Of a stretch of DNA of 64,000 bases, positions 1 through 20,783 are shown in pieces. Numbering within the stretch: position 1 is the first letter of the stretch; each line of letters starts with the position of its first letter. The notes under the pieces were generated by a model. It searched no databases, was not told the origin of the DNA, and saw nothing but the letters and a program-made list of their open reading frames with translations. A program made the translations under genes and the position numbers. The stretch comes from Amoebidium appalachense (Eukaryota > Ichthyosporea), in NCBI GenBank assembly GCA_963693365.1, contig CAVNZM010000003.1, positions 8,184,001 to 8,248,000 on the forward strand, in the 5' to 3' direction.

Positions 1-215
1 GGTGTGGTTGTGCGCATTTGCATGGTTTGCTAACAGTGTGTATGCAAGTCTGTGATGATAGTTTTTCTTTGTGTGTTTTGCGTGGGCTTTTAGCACGTGT
101 TCACGGAAGCCAATACACGGCAGGCAACTCACATAATTGAATGATAGATACGGAGAGATGTTACTGCATATCTGTGAAATTCCATTACTGACACCGATTT
201 TCTATGGGGATCTAG

Positions 216-9360
<9,145 letters not shown>

Positions 9361-10140
9361 ATTAATCCAAATTTCCACCTTGTCTATCCATCCACTATCC
9401 AAATGGTGAGGTGGAATGTGGAGTCGGCAACACAACCTTTTCTAAGGCACCAAGGCACCAGTATGTGGGCTCAAACTCGGCCAACCCGGGAGAACCGGCT
9501 GCAATTTGGTGTTTGGGATATCCAACAATGTGGATATGCCTCTAGGGCAACTTTAGCGGCATACGCATATATATTGCTGAGATAGGTGACCTCTGTTTTA
9601 TTTGATCGATCCGAGAACTAGCAAAGATTCAGTAATTTATGTCTGTCTGTGGGAGTTAGGTGCTGGGTGGTATTTGCGAAGATGGGGGGGGGGGGGGGGG
9701 GGAGGGGGGGATGGGTGCGTGTGTGTGTGTGTTTGGGGGGGGGGGGGGGGGGAGGGGGGGTAAAAAACAGAAGAATAAGTGATATAATGCTTAAGGGCAC
9801 CAGGTAAGCTTGCTTGTTGCTTGGGCCTATTGACTACTCGTATGCATAGGGGTGCCTGTCCCCTGCACTACCCATCCATCAGTAGAACCCAAATATGGAA
9901 ATATCCAGATTTGGTCATACCCACTATATATTGCCTCAAGTGCGTGTGACAGGGTTACGTCTATCGATCGGATATGAACGTAGCAGTGTAGATAGAACAT
10001 ACTAGTCCCTATAGTAATTGGACTGTTAGTTGCGCTAACGTGCACGTGGCACGGTGTAATGTCTATATGTCCCGAAAAGGGTTAAGGAAAAAGTGCTACT
10101 GTGCGAGTAAAATGTACTGTACGGTGGATAGAGGCAAGAA

Positions 10141-10218
<78 letters not shown>

Positions 10219-10489
10219 AATGTGTGTGTGTGTGCGTGAATGTGTGTGTGTGGTGCGTGTGTGCGTGCGTGCATGCATGTACGGTGTGTGTGTGTGTCCT
10301 GGGGATTTCTGGTGTTTTTTTTTTTTTTGGGGGGGGGGGGGGGGGGGGCTCTGTTGCTGCGCTAAACGCTTTTCCACGTGGCATATGCATGCACAGACCT
10401 AGATCAACTTGTGACTCAAGAGTGCGATTATTCTCCAGTAGAGTGCGATAATTCTTCTCTCAATTCTTTCCATTAACGGCCCTATTCTT
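9361..10489. other. Intergenic, repeat-rich, no gene seen
   Basis: Follows the MYB stop codon. It contains G tracts at about 9685-9760, a (GT)n run at about 10143-10214, and a T/G homopolymer pair near 10315-10348. Short ORFs here have no recognisable similarity, and I find no coding exon. Confidence 0.6.
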
Positions 10490-11044
10490 CAGAGTATCAA
10501 AAGCAAAGGGAGGGGGTATCTCAAATTTAAGATCATCTACAGTACTCTAATCTTCTCTAAGTAGTCCTAGCACTATTGGATACCAAATATAATAGCATTA
10601 TATAAGTAACTTATTAAATTTGAGTAAGTTAAACAAGGCTTGTGTACCCCTAAATACACAAGGTCCAATAAAGCGCTATTTCCCCCTACAAATAACGTCT
10701 TAGTGATCTAAGTCAAGAAGCAATCTTTATCATTTTCCTTTTATAAAGCTATCAAATCTTTTATCCTATAAATTCATAACAAAGAATATTCTTTCTTATG
10801 ACGTCTATTTCTACTTAAAGAAGATTATTTCCTTCTTTATATACACTAGATGAATGTCTCCTCCTTTATACTAATCTTACTAGAGGAATTTTTTTATACT
10901 AATTTTACAGTTATAGTACTATGGTACTACTGTACCCTCTCTAACTAAAAGAATAATAGCTTTAGTAAGAAGTAGCCTCTCAACTAGGAGACGTAACTTC
11001 AATAATATAAGATTAATAAGCAATAGGTGGTACAAAATCGAAAG

Positions 11045-12250
11045 CAATAAGAATACCAGATATGAATAAATAACAAGCTAATGAAAGAGGTAAGAAATAA
11101 TCCTAAGTGCATAAGATTATCAAATCTTATTCTAGGAAGAGAAGCACCAGTTCAAATAAATAAGAATAAAAAGAAAGAAACCTTAATTCCAAGTCATACA
11201 ACTTCTGGAATTCAAGTAAAAAGGAGCGAGATTGATGTTTGGAAGTCATCCTCCTCAGAATAATAAACATTAAAATATGACGTTAAAATAACATAACCAT
11301 ATTCACTTAAGAAGAATAAAACGAATAACACGGCAGAATATTCAGTATGGAATCCCGATACCAATTCACTTTCTGCTTCCACACAATCAAATGGTGGTCT
11401 AAATGTTTCTGCTAATGATGATATAAAGAACATTATTCCTGCTGGTAATAATGGGAATATATATCATATTGGGTGTTTACGCTGTTTACTCGAGGCAAAG
11501 AGAACCAGTCTCAGGTATGGGGGGGGGGGTTTGCTCGGAATATCCCCTCAGCGGTATATCATGATCACGTACATAGATGTCGGGTGGTGACTATATATCA
11601 GGGTTTACTTTCTCTACGAGACACCATAAAGACTACAAGGAGAAATCAATTAGTTGGGGTTCCCCGTTTTTTTTTTTTTTTTTTTTTTTTTTATATATTG
11701 ATTGTTGAGCTAATACTATTTCTGTTAAATTTAAAGACCCAGCTGATAACGCTACTGTTAAGATAATTAACCCAATTGAAACTTCGTATGAAATCAATTG
11801 AGCTGTTGCTTTTAATGCACCTAAGAAAGAATATCTACTATTACTTGCTCACCCAGAACATAAAACAGCATAAGCACCTAAAGAAGATACTGCAAATAAA
11901 TATAATAATCCTATATTTATGTCTGCTAATACCGCTCCAGTTCCAAAAGGAATGACTGCTCATCCTGCTAATGCTAACACTATAAAATAATTGGTGCTAA
12001 TAAAAAAATAACTTTATTTGCATGATTTGGAATAATCGATTCCTTAGCTAATAATTTTACCGCATCTGCAAATGGTTGTAACACTCCTCACACTCCCACT
12101 GTTTGTGGTCCCACTCTTAATTGCATACTTCCTAACACTTTTCTTTCTAATAAAGTTAAAAATGCTACTCCTATTAACACTGCTACTACTATTAGCCTAC
12201 AAATTTACTATTATTATTAAACTAGTAACATCTTTTCTCTTTCCTAATAT
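11045..12250 (-). pseudogene. nad1: nad1 (NADH dehydrogenase subunit 1), mitochondrial type, interrupted
   Basis: Encodes the proton-pumping ND1 membrane subunit of complex I. On the minus strand, [19 protein letters not shown], then [63 protein letters not shown] and IKVSFFLFLFIWTGASLPR follow the ND1 order. TGA must be read as Trp (for example in VGVWG and AGWAV), so the standard code gives broken ORFs. Near 11985 the frame shifts by one base between APII and VLALAGW. Between about 11471 and 11692 a segment unlike mtDNA, with a G tract and a 24-base T tract, splits the gene. This is best read as a nuclear or degenerate copy. Confidence 0.8.
11471..11692. other. ~220-bp insertion inside mitochondrial nad1
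   Basis: The nad1 frame is continuous on both sides (…[11 protein letters not shown] and [16 protein letters not shown] in the minus-strand reading) but not across this segment. It has a ten-base G run and ends in a 24-base T run next to ATATAT. It could be a nuclear insertion or an intron remnant. No clear target-site duplication was found. Confidence 0.55.
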
Positions 12251-12267
12251 TAAATGATTTAATTCAA

Positions 12268-12339
12268 CTGTATTGAAGAACTTGAATCTCCGGCTGTATT
12301 ATTATGAGGAACATGCTTTACCAATTGAGCTAAATACCT
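12268..12339 (-). tRNA. Mitochondrial tRNA-like, anticodon loop CTCATAA (Met, CAU?)
   Basis: The minus strand starts AGGTATTTAGCTCAATTGG and ends with a T-arm around ATTCAAG. The acceptor stem and anticodon stem are imperfect. It is a diverged relative of the well-folded copy at 12542-12613. Confidence 0.5.
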
Positions 12340-12359
12340 TATTAACATACAGCCTTTAG

Positions 12360-12436
12360 AGGTATTGAAGGACTTGAACCTACAACAATTGAATTAACGT
12401 ATGAAGTTAATACTCTACCAATTAAACTATATTCCC
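12360..12436 (-). tRNA. trnM: Mitochondrial tRNA-Met-like (CAU)
   Basis: Anticodon arm TTAAC-TTCATAC-GTTAA with CAU anticodon. The T-arm GTAGG-TTCAAGT-CCTTC is identical to that of the other copies. The 5' acceptor strand is poorly matched, and there are extra bases before the T-arm. Confidence 0.55.
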
Positions 12437-12449
12437 AAAGTAACCAATT

Positions 12450-12522
12450 AGGTATTGAAGGACTTGAACCTTCGGCCATATTTTTTATAAGGAACATGCT
12501 CTACCAATTGAGCTAAATATCT
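12450..12522 (-). tRNA. Mitochondrial tRNA-like, anticodon unclear
   Basis: D-arm GCTC-AATTGGTA-GAGC and T-arm GAAGG-TTCAAGT-CCTTC are intact, with an acceptor stem close to AGATATT/AATACCT. The anticodon stem is degenerate (loop near CTTATAA), so identity is uncertain. Confidence 0.5.
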
Positions 12523-12541
12523 TATTAACATACAGAGTTAT

Positions 12542-12613
12542 AGGTATTGAAGGACTTGAACCTACAACAATTAACGTATGAAGTTAATGCTCTACCAATT
12601 GAGCTAAATACCT
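12542..12613 (-). tRNA. trnM: Mitochondrial tRNA-Met (CAU)
   Basis: A clean cloverleaf on the minus strand: acceptor AGGTATT/AATACCT, D-arm GCTC/GAGC, anticodon arm TTAAC-TTCATAC-GTTAA, T-arm GTAGG-TTCAAGT-CCTTC. 72 nt. Confidence 0.8.
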
Positions 12614-12691
12614 CGAAAGCTAGTAGTAGGACTTGAAAAGTTCTTACGACTTAAACTCGAGTACTCAACGAGCGGTGACTCTACTGAAACT

Positions 12692-12759
12692 CTAGTACGA
12701 ACTTGAACCCTCATTCTTCTGTTTACAAGACAGATGCTTTATCATTAAGCTACACTAGC
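12692..12759 (-). tRNA. trnT: Mitochondrial tRNA-Thr (UGU)
   Basis: Minus strand GCTAGTGTAGCTTAATGATA at the 5' end, anticodon arm TCTGT-CTTGTAA-ACAGA giving UGU, and acceptor closure with TACTAG. Between 12620 and 12690 lies another tRNA-like stretch I could not fold confidently. Confidence 0.7.
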
Positions 12760-12770
12760 CATATATAAAT

Positions 12771-12840
12771 TGATAGTAGGACTTATAGGCTACAACCAGT
12801 ACATTGGATGTGTACTGCTCTATCCTATTGAGCTATATCA
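12771..12840 (-). tRNA. trnG: Mitochondrial tRNA-Gly (UCC)
   Basis: Minus strand TGATATAGCTCAATAGGATA, anticodon arm GTACA-CATCCAA-TGTAC giving UCC, 3' acceptor strand ending TACTATCA. Confidence 0.75.
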
Positions 12841-12857
12841 ATTACCTTTGTTGTAAT

Positions 12858-12924
12858 AGGTATTGCAGGACTTGAACCTACAGCCGTAATCTTGTAAGGA
12901 TTATTCTCTACCAATTAAATACCT
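12858..12924 (-). tRNA. trnV: Mitochondrial tRNA-Val-like (UAC), shortened D-arm
   Basis: Acceptor AGGTATT/AATACCT, anticodon arm TAATC-CTTACAA-GATTA giving UAC. The D-arm lacks the usual GCTC strand, so the gene may be degenerate. Confidence 0.55.
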
Positions 12925-12944
12925 CTATCCTAATCGCATCTATT

Positions 12945-13011
12945 CAGGTAGGACTTGGACCGAAAATCATTTACGTGACAAGTTAATATTCTAACCAATT
13001 GATCTACTTAC
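12945..13011 (-). tRNA. trnD: Mitochondrial tRNA-Asp (GUC)
   Basis: Minus strand AAGTAGATCAATTGGTTAGA, anticodon loop TTGTCAC giving GUC, T-arm with GGTCCAAGTCC. Confidence 0.65.
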
Positions 13012-13043
13012 ATTTGGATTTGTCTTAGTATTAAGAATAGAAT

Positions 13044-13120
13044 GAGAAGGATTTGAACCTTCGAACCTAGAAAGGATACCATTTACAGTGATACGCTACT
13101 GACCACTCAGCCATCCTCCT
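13044..13120 (-). tRNA. trnY: Mitochondrial tRNA-Tyr (GUA), class II
   Basis: Minus strand GGAGGATGGCTGAGTGG, anticodon loop CTGTAAA giving GUA, an extended variable arm, then the T-arm with GGTTCAAATCC. The long variable arm and GGCTGAGTGG are typical of class II organellar tRNA-Tyr. Confidence 0.7.
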
Positions 13121-13200
13121 CCATACTCTATCTATCTCCGATGGGACTATAAATTAGAAATCAAAAAAGTTATAAAATAAAATAAGAAATCTTAACGCAT

Positions 13201-14583
13201 GAATGTAACAACAACACACTCATTCTTTCAGAACATGTATCCGAGATATATTAAACATTTTGCACCGGATATATGTGAGCCGTATGATCCAGTAGCAGTG
13301 CTCAGACCTAGGTGCAGTCATCATTCCTTTCCCCACCCCCTCCCCCCACCCCTCCCTGCGGGAGTCTCCCCCGTCCCTCCCTTCCCGACTCCCCTGGCCT
13401 CTCCGGACCCTCGCCTCCTACTCCTCCCTCCCCCCCCCTCCCCCCCCCCCCCCCCCCCCCCCCTTCCTCCCCCCAGGGGCCCTAACAATCACACCTCAAC
13501 CACCACCACGTGCGACTGTGGCCTCAGCCGCCGTATGACCGAGTATACACTGGCGAGTAGACTCTATTTTTCAAGGGTATGAGTTGGCACGTGATCAGTC
13601 GTTTCGGAGGAAAAAAATTGTCAGTCTTGAAAAATAAGAGCTATTTCAAAAGGTAGCAGCCCCAACCACCATCACCACCGTTCCTAGACAATTTGCACCG
13701 GGTACCTTTAAGTTAACAAACACTCATCCTTGCTCTGAAACCTGAGACGTCATATCGTACCATCAGACTGTCGTTGGGACGTGGCATGCCTGGTATTGTT
13801 TTCCGTGGGTGGAAAACGAAATTCATGAAGCCACACAAATCTCCTTCCTGCGCTAGGTGGCCTGATCCTTGGTAATCAACCACCTGCTTTCACCTTTCCT
13901 CCCAATTACCCTTTTCTCTGCCTCATGCCCCCCCCCCCCCCCCCCCGCCCCTCCCCCCACCCTTTCCGAAGCACCCCTCACGCTGCCGGAAGTAACCGAG
14001 CCTTAGAGTCATCGAATTCCTTCTTCCACACCCCAAAACATCAACTAGTTAACGTTAACCACCATTCATTAACCCAAATGTGCACCACCACCACATTACG
14101 TGCAAACATGCACGGATGTATATGTCGACACAACATCACATGTTGGATTTGTCCCCCGCTCCCCCCCCCCCCCCCCCCCCCCCCTTCTGGGCTCAGGTAT
14201 GATACATGAATATGGCTGTACATGCAAAACAGAAATGTAAACACACATTGTTTGTGCATGCACGGTGTGTAATGCTTTTCGAATGTGAACGTGTGCATGG
14301 ATGTGTCTGTGTAACTTTGTGGTCACAGTTTGTGAATACCATATGAGTGCGTGCGTGCCACTGTCTGAGCATGTGTGTGCTTTTGTGCGATGTACGTACG
14401 TATACAATCTTTGAAAGGAGTGTGTGTGTCATGTGTGTTGTGCAAGCATTGAAAAAATCATGTGTGTGTTTGGTGTTTGTGCAATTGGTGTATGCATGCG
14501 TGGGAGTGGTGGTGGTGGTGGTGGTGGTGTGCGAGTGTGTATGTGTGTGTCTCCGTGTGGGTGTGTGTGCCACGTTGCCGCCC

Positions 14584-14630
<47 letters not shown>

Positions 14631-14806
14631 GGAAGGCGCAAACTGATCGGTACTGCAGATGGGGTGGGTCGAAAAAAGAGCTCAAAGCCTTCAGTGTGGA
14701 AAGGGGACTGCCTTGGGACGAAATAACCGGTGGGGAATGGGAGTAGGTGTCCGCGCTATCCTCAGGGGACGGTGTGGGGCGGGGGGAGGGGGAAGGGGGA
14801 GGGAGG

Positions 14807-14863
<57 letters not shown>

Positions 14864-15058
14864 GGGGGTGGGGAGGGGCTGAATGGCGGGCTTGTGGTAG
14901 TGTGTGCGTAGCTGTGCAGTGGAAACATTGGTGGTGGTAGGGTGGTGGTGGTTGCGTATGTGCGCGTGTGCGTGCGTGGGTAATTGTGTGTGTGTGTGTG
15001 TGTGACGCACTGTACGTGACACTGTGCGTGTGCACGTGGTGGTGGTGATGTTGGGGGG

Positions 15059-15089
<31 letters not shown>

Positions 15090-16760
15090 AGGGGCCGGAA
15101 AACAGCGTGCATTGTCAGGTGCATGGCCATTGCCATTGCCATGGCCATGGTGAGAAAGACCTCATCGTGGGATCTGCAATTCTGATGTCGAGCTTTACCC
15201 GATCAGGGGTCAAAAGTCCAAGGAAGGACTTAAAGGGCTGCATATTACAACCTAACCCCGAAAATATGAAATAAAGTCGAAGTTGGGTGGCCATGCATGG
15301 GTTGCTCGCGTTGAACACATGAACAAAAGACCCAAATGACCGTGAACTCTTTTTGAAAGGGACTGGCCACTGCACGAAACTACAATTGTAGGGGGCCATG
15401 ACCACAGGATCGTCTTTGAAACCTCGAAAAACGTCCAGTTGAATTTAGGTCCACGAGCATGTCAATCAGTGGCTCTAATGCAGCCAAAACCAAAAAAAAA
15501 AAAAAATGCCTAAAGACGGAGAAAACGGTTGGTGTCTCTATTAGGGCAGGGGAAAGGTAGCTAACTGAATGGCACCAGCCAAAGACGAATTTCACACCCT
15601 GGCTGGTGGCTGTGGATTGGATCGTGCGGAATTTGGGGAATGCAGCTGCCAGGAAAGCCAGTGCGCAGTGCTCAGTTGCACCAGGGCCTGGCGGAAGAAC
15701 TCTTGTCGTAATAAAACCACTTAGTGTAAAGGCGGATGATCTTATGTGTGTATACCACCTTATGTACCGTTTTACCCTTCCTTTTTTATTTCCCCGAACT
15801 CCAGTAGTTTGTATGCGTTTCACGGTGATGATACGTTCTTGCAGCCTAGCAGGGTTGAACTGATTAGGATTTTACACTCCTCTGACTTATTCAAACATTG
15901 AACCCTTTGATTACAGCCAAAATATACGCGATGCTTGAAAGTACTAGTAAAACCAAGCCAAAAATTTATATATTTGAGTTATTTACAACCAGTTGTGTTT
16001 ACATTGCTTTTTATCAGGGCCTATTATTATCATCTGTTTTTCGCTGCAATCTATAAGGTGTCAAAGGACAGCTACTATTGCTCCAAACTAAAAACCACAC
16101 CGATTGCTGATTGGCTTACTTTGCCGTGGAGTGCCACCAGTCTCCAACCTGATTACGATATTGTCTTATATAATGTACATTAGTAAAGGTCCAAAGTATA
16201 ACTATATTATCGTTTCTTTTAGTTTCTACCTTGAATACGCACGTCAGGAGTGTCTATTTATAATAGCTGAAGCACAAAGTCTCACGCCTGCCATAACACC
16301 AATAATTTAATTGCGTGATATGTATCCAATAATAATGCTCCAGGGCTCAGAATGGCTCACCAGCCAGAAATGATAAGCGAAGTCCGTATTCCTTTGTCTC
16401 GTCAGAATGACAGAGCTGTAAAACAAGAACGCGAAGCTTCTTGTTTTTCTACGTATGGTTAGCAGGCGCTTTTCACTCAGTTTTTTTAGGCGCAAAACTT
16501 CGTGTTGTGAGAACGAGGGAGTTCGCTAGCTGCGCTTCTACGCGGTTTTTTGTCCATCCCACTCCTTTACATCCCTTCGCTTACGCTTGATGGAACAGGG
16601 TGCGCTTTAGTTCCCCTTTTCCCGTTTTCTGCCCTGATCTCCACCTTCAGCCTCAATTTTTTTGAAAGAACCAGTTTCAAGTCTTTTGGCATAAATTTTG
16701 CCTTTTGGGGGGACGTGTCCTTTTCCTCTGGGAAGATAACACCCACCCTAGTTTGTAATC
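13201..16760. other. Intergenic region, no confident gene
   Basis: Contains C tracts (about 13435-13465, 13925-13948, 14158-14185), G tracts (about 14585-14628, 14810-14862, 15060-15090) and GT-rich stretches. Two minus-strand reading frames at 15115-15405 and 15380-15823 lack repeat composition but match nothing I know and overlap in different frames. The segment from about 16300 upstream of the F-box-Rho start would hold its promoter; no TATA or CCAAT signal is convincing. Confidence 0.5.
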
Positions 16761-17648
16761 ATGGCCCGTGCCTGCCTTCTCGCACCAAGCAACGCCCCAA
16801 GCGAGCTCTCGGCTCGCGCGCGACCCAGACGCAAGTGTTGGAGTTCAAAGCCAACACTATGTATTCCTTCTTCCTTGCCAACAACGTTTTCAACAAAAAA
16901 GACATCGATGTGCCATCAAGGGCCGCCACCGGTTGCTCTTTTGACAACCGATCTGCTGATTTCAATCATGCGGTTCCTGTCTCCAGCTGACGTTTGTGCT
17001 TGTGCGCTAGTTTGTCGCGTATGGGAAGAAGCTGCACACAGCAACCTTCTATGGCACCACTTGTATGAAAGAAGGTTTATTTTTGCGCCTCAGAGATCCA
17101 TTGGATCTGGTGAGTGGAAAAGGTTGTATGCGGAAAGGGCAATGGGTCTTGAGGAAGTGTTACGCGAAGAATTTTTCGTCGACTTGAAGCAGCTGGGGTT
17201 GAGTCCTTTTGCACGCGGGCCCGTACGTTTGAACGTCGTGGGGGTACGTAAAATTTTCCCCCCTCCCCACCTCCGGTAGTCTGGGACGCACACATACACC
17301 GAGGCACGTCCACACGCGCACACACACACACGTGCACACATACACACACACACACACACGCACGAACACACACACACACCAGCACCATCACAACTACTTA
17401 ACTGCTTTGCCTCCTGTCATCTAGAAAGTGAAGGATTGACACATATACCAACACACCACACGCATGTGGTGCTTGAGTGCACACGCACATACACACAACT
17501 AAGCCTGGATACACATTCGTACATGCGTACACGTGCACGAACTTGTGGCATGTACACACACGCACACTGGGACTTGTATAGACACACACGGGGTAGTACG
17601 TTTACACATCCACACAGTGTTTGGGGCGCAGGCACGCGCACACACGCG

Positions 17649-17722
<74 letters not shown>

Positions 17723-17762
17723 GGCACACACACACACGCACACACACAAACACACACATAAA

Positions 17763-17817
<55 letters not shown>

Positions 17818-17858
17818 TATGACACACACACAGGCGCGCACACAAACACACACATAAA

Positions 17859-17901
<43 letters not shown>

Positions 17902-18175
17902 GTAGCTCACTTCAGTGGGTGCAGGACCGGCGCTGTGGCAAAACTGCGTTTCTGGATACTCTGGTGACGGGCAGTTGGGGAGGCAGCAGCTACACAGGAT
18001 ACAACAGTCGCATACCTGTGTGCCGCACACTGGGGGACAGGAACTTTGCGTTTTTCACCATGGATACTACGGATGGTGTGTGTCTATACCTACGTTTTTC
18101 CCCCTCTTTTCTTTTTTCTTTTTTTGCATGGTGTATCTGCGCGCAACGTGTGTGTGTGCAGGTGTGTGTGTGTGG

Positions 18176-18211
<36 letters not shown>

Positions 18212-18318
18212 TTGGGTGTGTGTGTGTGTGTGTATGTGTATGTGCACGCGCACACGAACATGTGTGTGTTCGTGTGTGTATGTGTGCCTGCTGTGTATCA
18301 GACACGTGTGTGTGTGTA

Positions 18319-18352
<34 letters not shown>

Positions 18353-19011
18353 CATGTGCAGTGTCTGCGTGTGTGTATTTTTCTTTCTTTTTTTTTTGGG
18401 GGGGGGGAGGGGGGGGGGGGGGGGGAGAAGGGGGAGATTCGTTTACTAGTTGCAGATCCCGTTGACCGTGCCTTAGTCAGTGTAGTTTGTGTATTTGCAC
18501 CCGAAGTTGCTAGTATATATGCTCATGGGCATACCTGTGTGTTTCGGCCTGCGGCTTTTCTGACTGTTAAACATACGTCTCACACTTTCTTTGATTATGT
18601 TTGTTTGCAGGATATGATGAGCCGAGGGAAGTAGTTTTGCTATCACAGTTGTCTGCTTGATAGAACCTGTGCTGCTCACACACACACCTTTTTTGATATG
18701 AAGGCGGTTGTGTTTTTTCCAATAAGCCTTCGACTACAAATGTCTCTCTCCTTGGTTTTTGCCGCGTGAACATAAAGGGCAAGCAGGGAGCATGGCTTGG
18801 TGGGAGGAAAGTGTTAGCTCTCGTGTCTAATACACTCCTTCGTTTCCACTCCCACCCCCCCCATTTTCTCCTCCGTGCACAGCCAAACCTCGCACGCACA
18901 CTTGTGTGCTTCCCTCCTCCCTCCCACACACACCCATGCACAGACGTCCTTGGCCGCGCACGCACACCATACACACAATCACACACACACACACACACAC
19001 ACGAACACACA

Positions 19012-19050
<39 letters not shown>

Positions 19051-19059
19051 ACACACACA

Positions 19060-19090
<31 letters not shown>

Positions 19091-19343
19091 GTACACACTA
19101 CAGAGGTGCACTCGTACCTGCGCACCCACACAGAACCGGATGTGAACATCGTCTGTTTCTCCCTCACCAACCCGGTGACGTTCAACGGGTGAGTGCTCTG
19201 TTTGGGCTTGTGACATTATTCCACCCAAAGGAGTCACAGTAGTGCGCGCGCGTGCGTGTGTGTGTGTGCGTGTGTTGGTGCGTGGGTGCGTGGGTGCGTG
19301 TGGGTGTGCGTGTGTGTGTGCGTGTGCGTGCGTGCGTGCGCGC

Positions 19344-19378
<35 letters not shown>

Positions 19379-20017
19379 TGTGCGGGCACGGGTGTGTGTG
19401 TATGCGTGCACAACATGTGTGTATGTGTGTGCACACACGTGTTCGTATGTGGGGTGTCACATAGTCTGTGAGTGTGTATGTATGAGCATAATAAATGCAT
19501 AATACGTACGTGCTCAAAAGTGGAAGGCAGTGGAATGCAGCGACTTATGCATTCCATTTATTTTGACAATCAGTTGCGCGCCGACTTACCGCAATATATA
19601 GAACACCCAGATTCATGATCATAGCAAGCACTATAGTGTCGTATTGCACCGACTTACGTAAGTCTTGCAGTGTGCAGGAGTGGGTGGATGCCCTGCATGC
19701 CCAGGCCCCCCACACCCCTGTCATGCTTGTGGCTCTCCAGGTAATCCCCCCCCCCCCCCCCCCCCTCCGCCTTCAGAAAAAAAAAAAAGAGAGAATGCGC
19801 AGAGTCACGCACGCACACGCACACGCACACGCATGTGCGCACGTAAAGTACACCCCCCCACACACACATGCACACATGCACAGCAACCACATAAACTTCC
19901 TCCCCGCGCCGTTCCCTACCCGGAGTAAAAAAGTTGTCACACATGCACATAGGGGCTGGAGGAATTTTGGTGCAGTGCGTGTGTCTGTGCGGTTTGGGTG
20001 TTGTTGCATTTCTCTTT

Positions 20018-20070
<53 letters not shown>

Positions 20071-20517
20071 TTGGCCGTTTTTTTCTGTCAAGGGGAGTTC
20101 TTTGTTGGCCCTTCCGGTTAGGCATATATCGGATGAAATGAGATGTGGCGTTGGGGAGGGGAAGGGGTTCATTTTCGTCTGAGGCTGAAATTCATTTGCT
20201 GTGCAGCTCGACAGTCGGGACGATGGGCCGCTGAAGGAGCAATTTGCAGCCATGGATCCCCCCCAACACATCAGCACCGCCGAGGAGGGCTTGCAGCTGG
20301 CAAAGGTGAGGAATCCCCCCCCCCCTCCCCCCCCCCTCCCCCCCCCCCCCCCTCCCCCTCCCCCCCCCTCCCCCCCCCCCCCGTGGCCCCACAAGAGGAA
20401 AGATGGAGGGCAAAAAAGACGAGCTTTGGAATCACACACACACAGTCTTAGGAGAGGGGAAAACTGTGTACCCTTGTTTTTTGGGGGGGGGGAGAGAGAG
20501 AGGGAGGGAGGGAGGGG

Positions 20518-20566
<49 letters not shown>

Positions 20567-20698
20567 GGAGGGGGGAGGGGGAGGGGGAGGGAGGGAGGGA
20601 GAGAGAGGGAGAGAGGGAGAGAGAGGGGGGGGGGGGGGGGGGGAGGGGGGAGGGGGGGGGGGGCAGGGAGAGAGGGAGAGAGGGAGGCGGGGAGGGAG

Positions 20699-20783
<85 letters not shown>

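Larger units (their letters stand above)
10490..13200. other. Mitochondrial-derived block (NUMT or assembly chimera)
   Basis: A sharply AT-rich stretch inside otherwise GC-rich, microsatellite-rich DNA. It carries a recognisable nad1 that uses TGA for Trp and at least eight tRNA genes or tRNA-like sequences, all on the minus strand. nad1 has a frameshift and a ~220-bp insertion, which argues for a nuclear copy, but a misassembled mitochondrial contig cannot be excluded. I could not assign 10490-11040; it is AT-rich and lacks a clear ORF. Confidence 0.75.

Noticed and set aside
15115-15823. Two overlapping minus-strand ORFs as a retroelement
   Set aside because: No reverse transcriptase, integrase or other motif could be recognised, and the two frames overlap without a joining splice signal.
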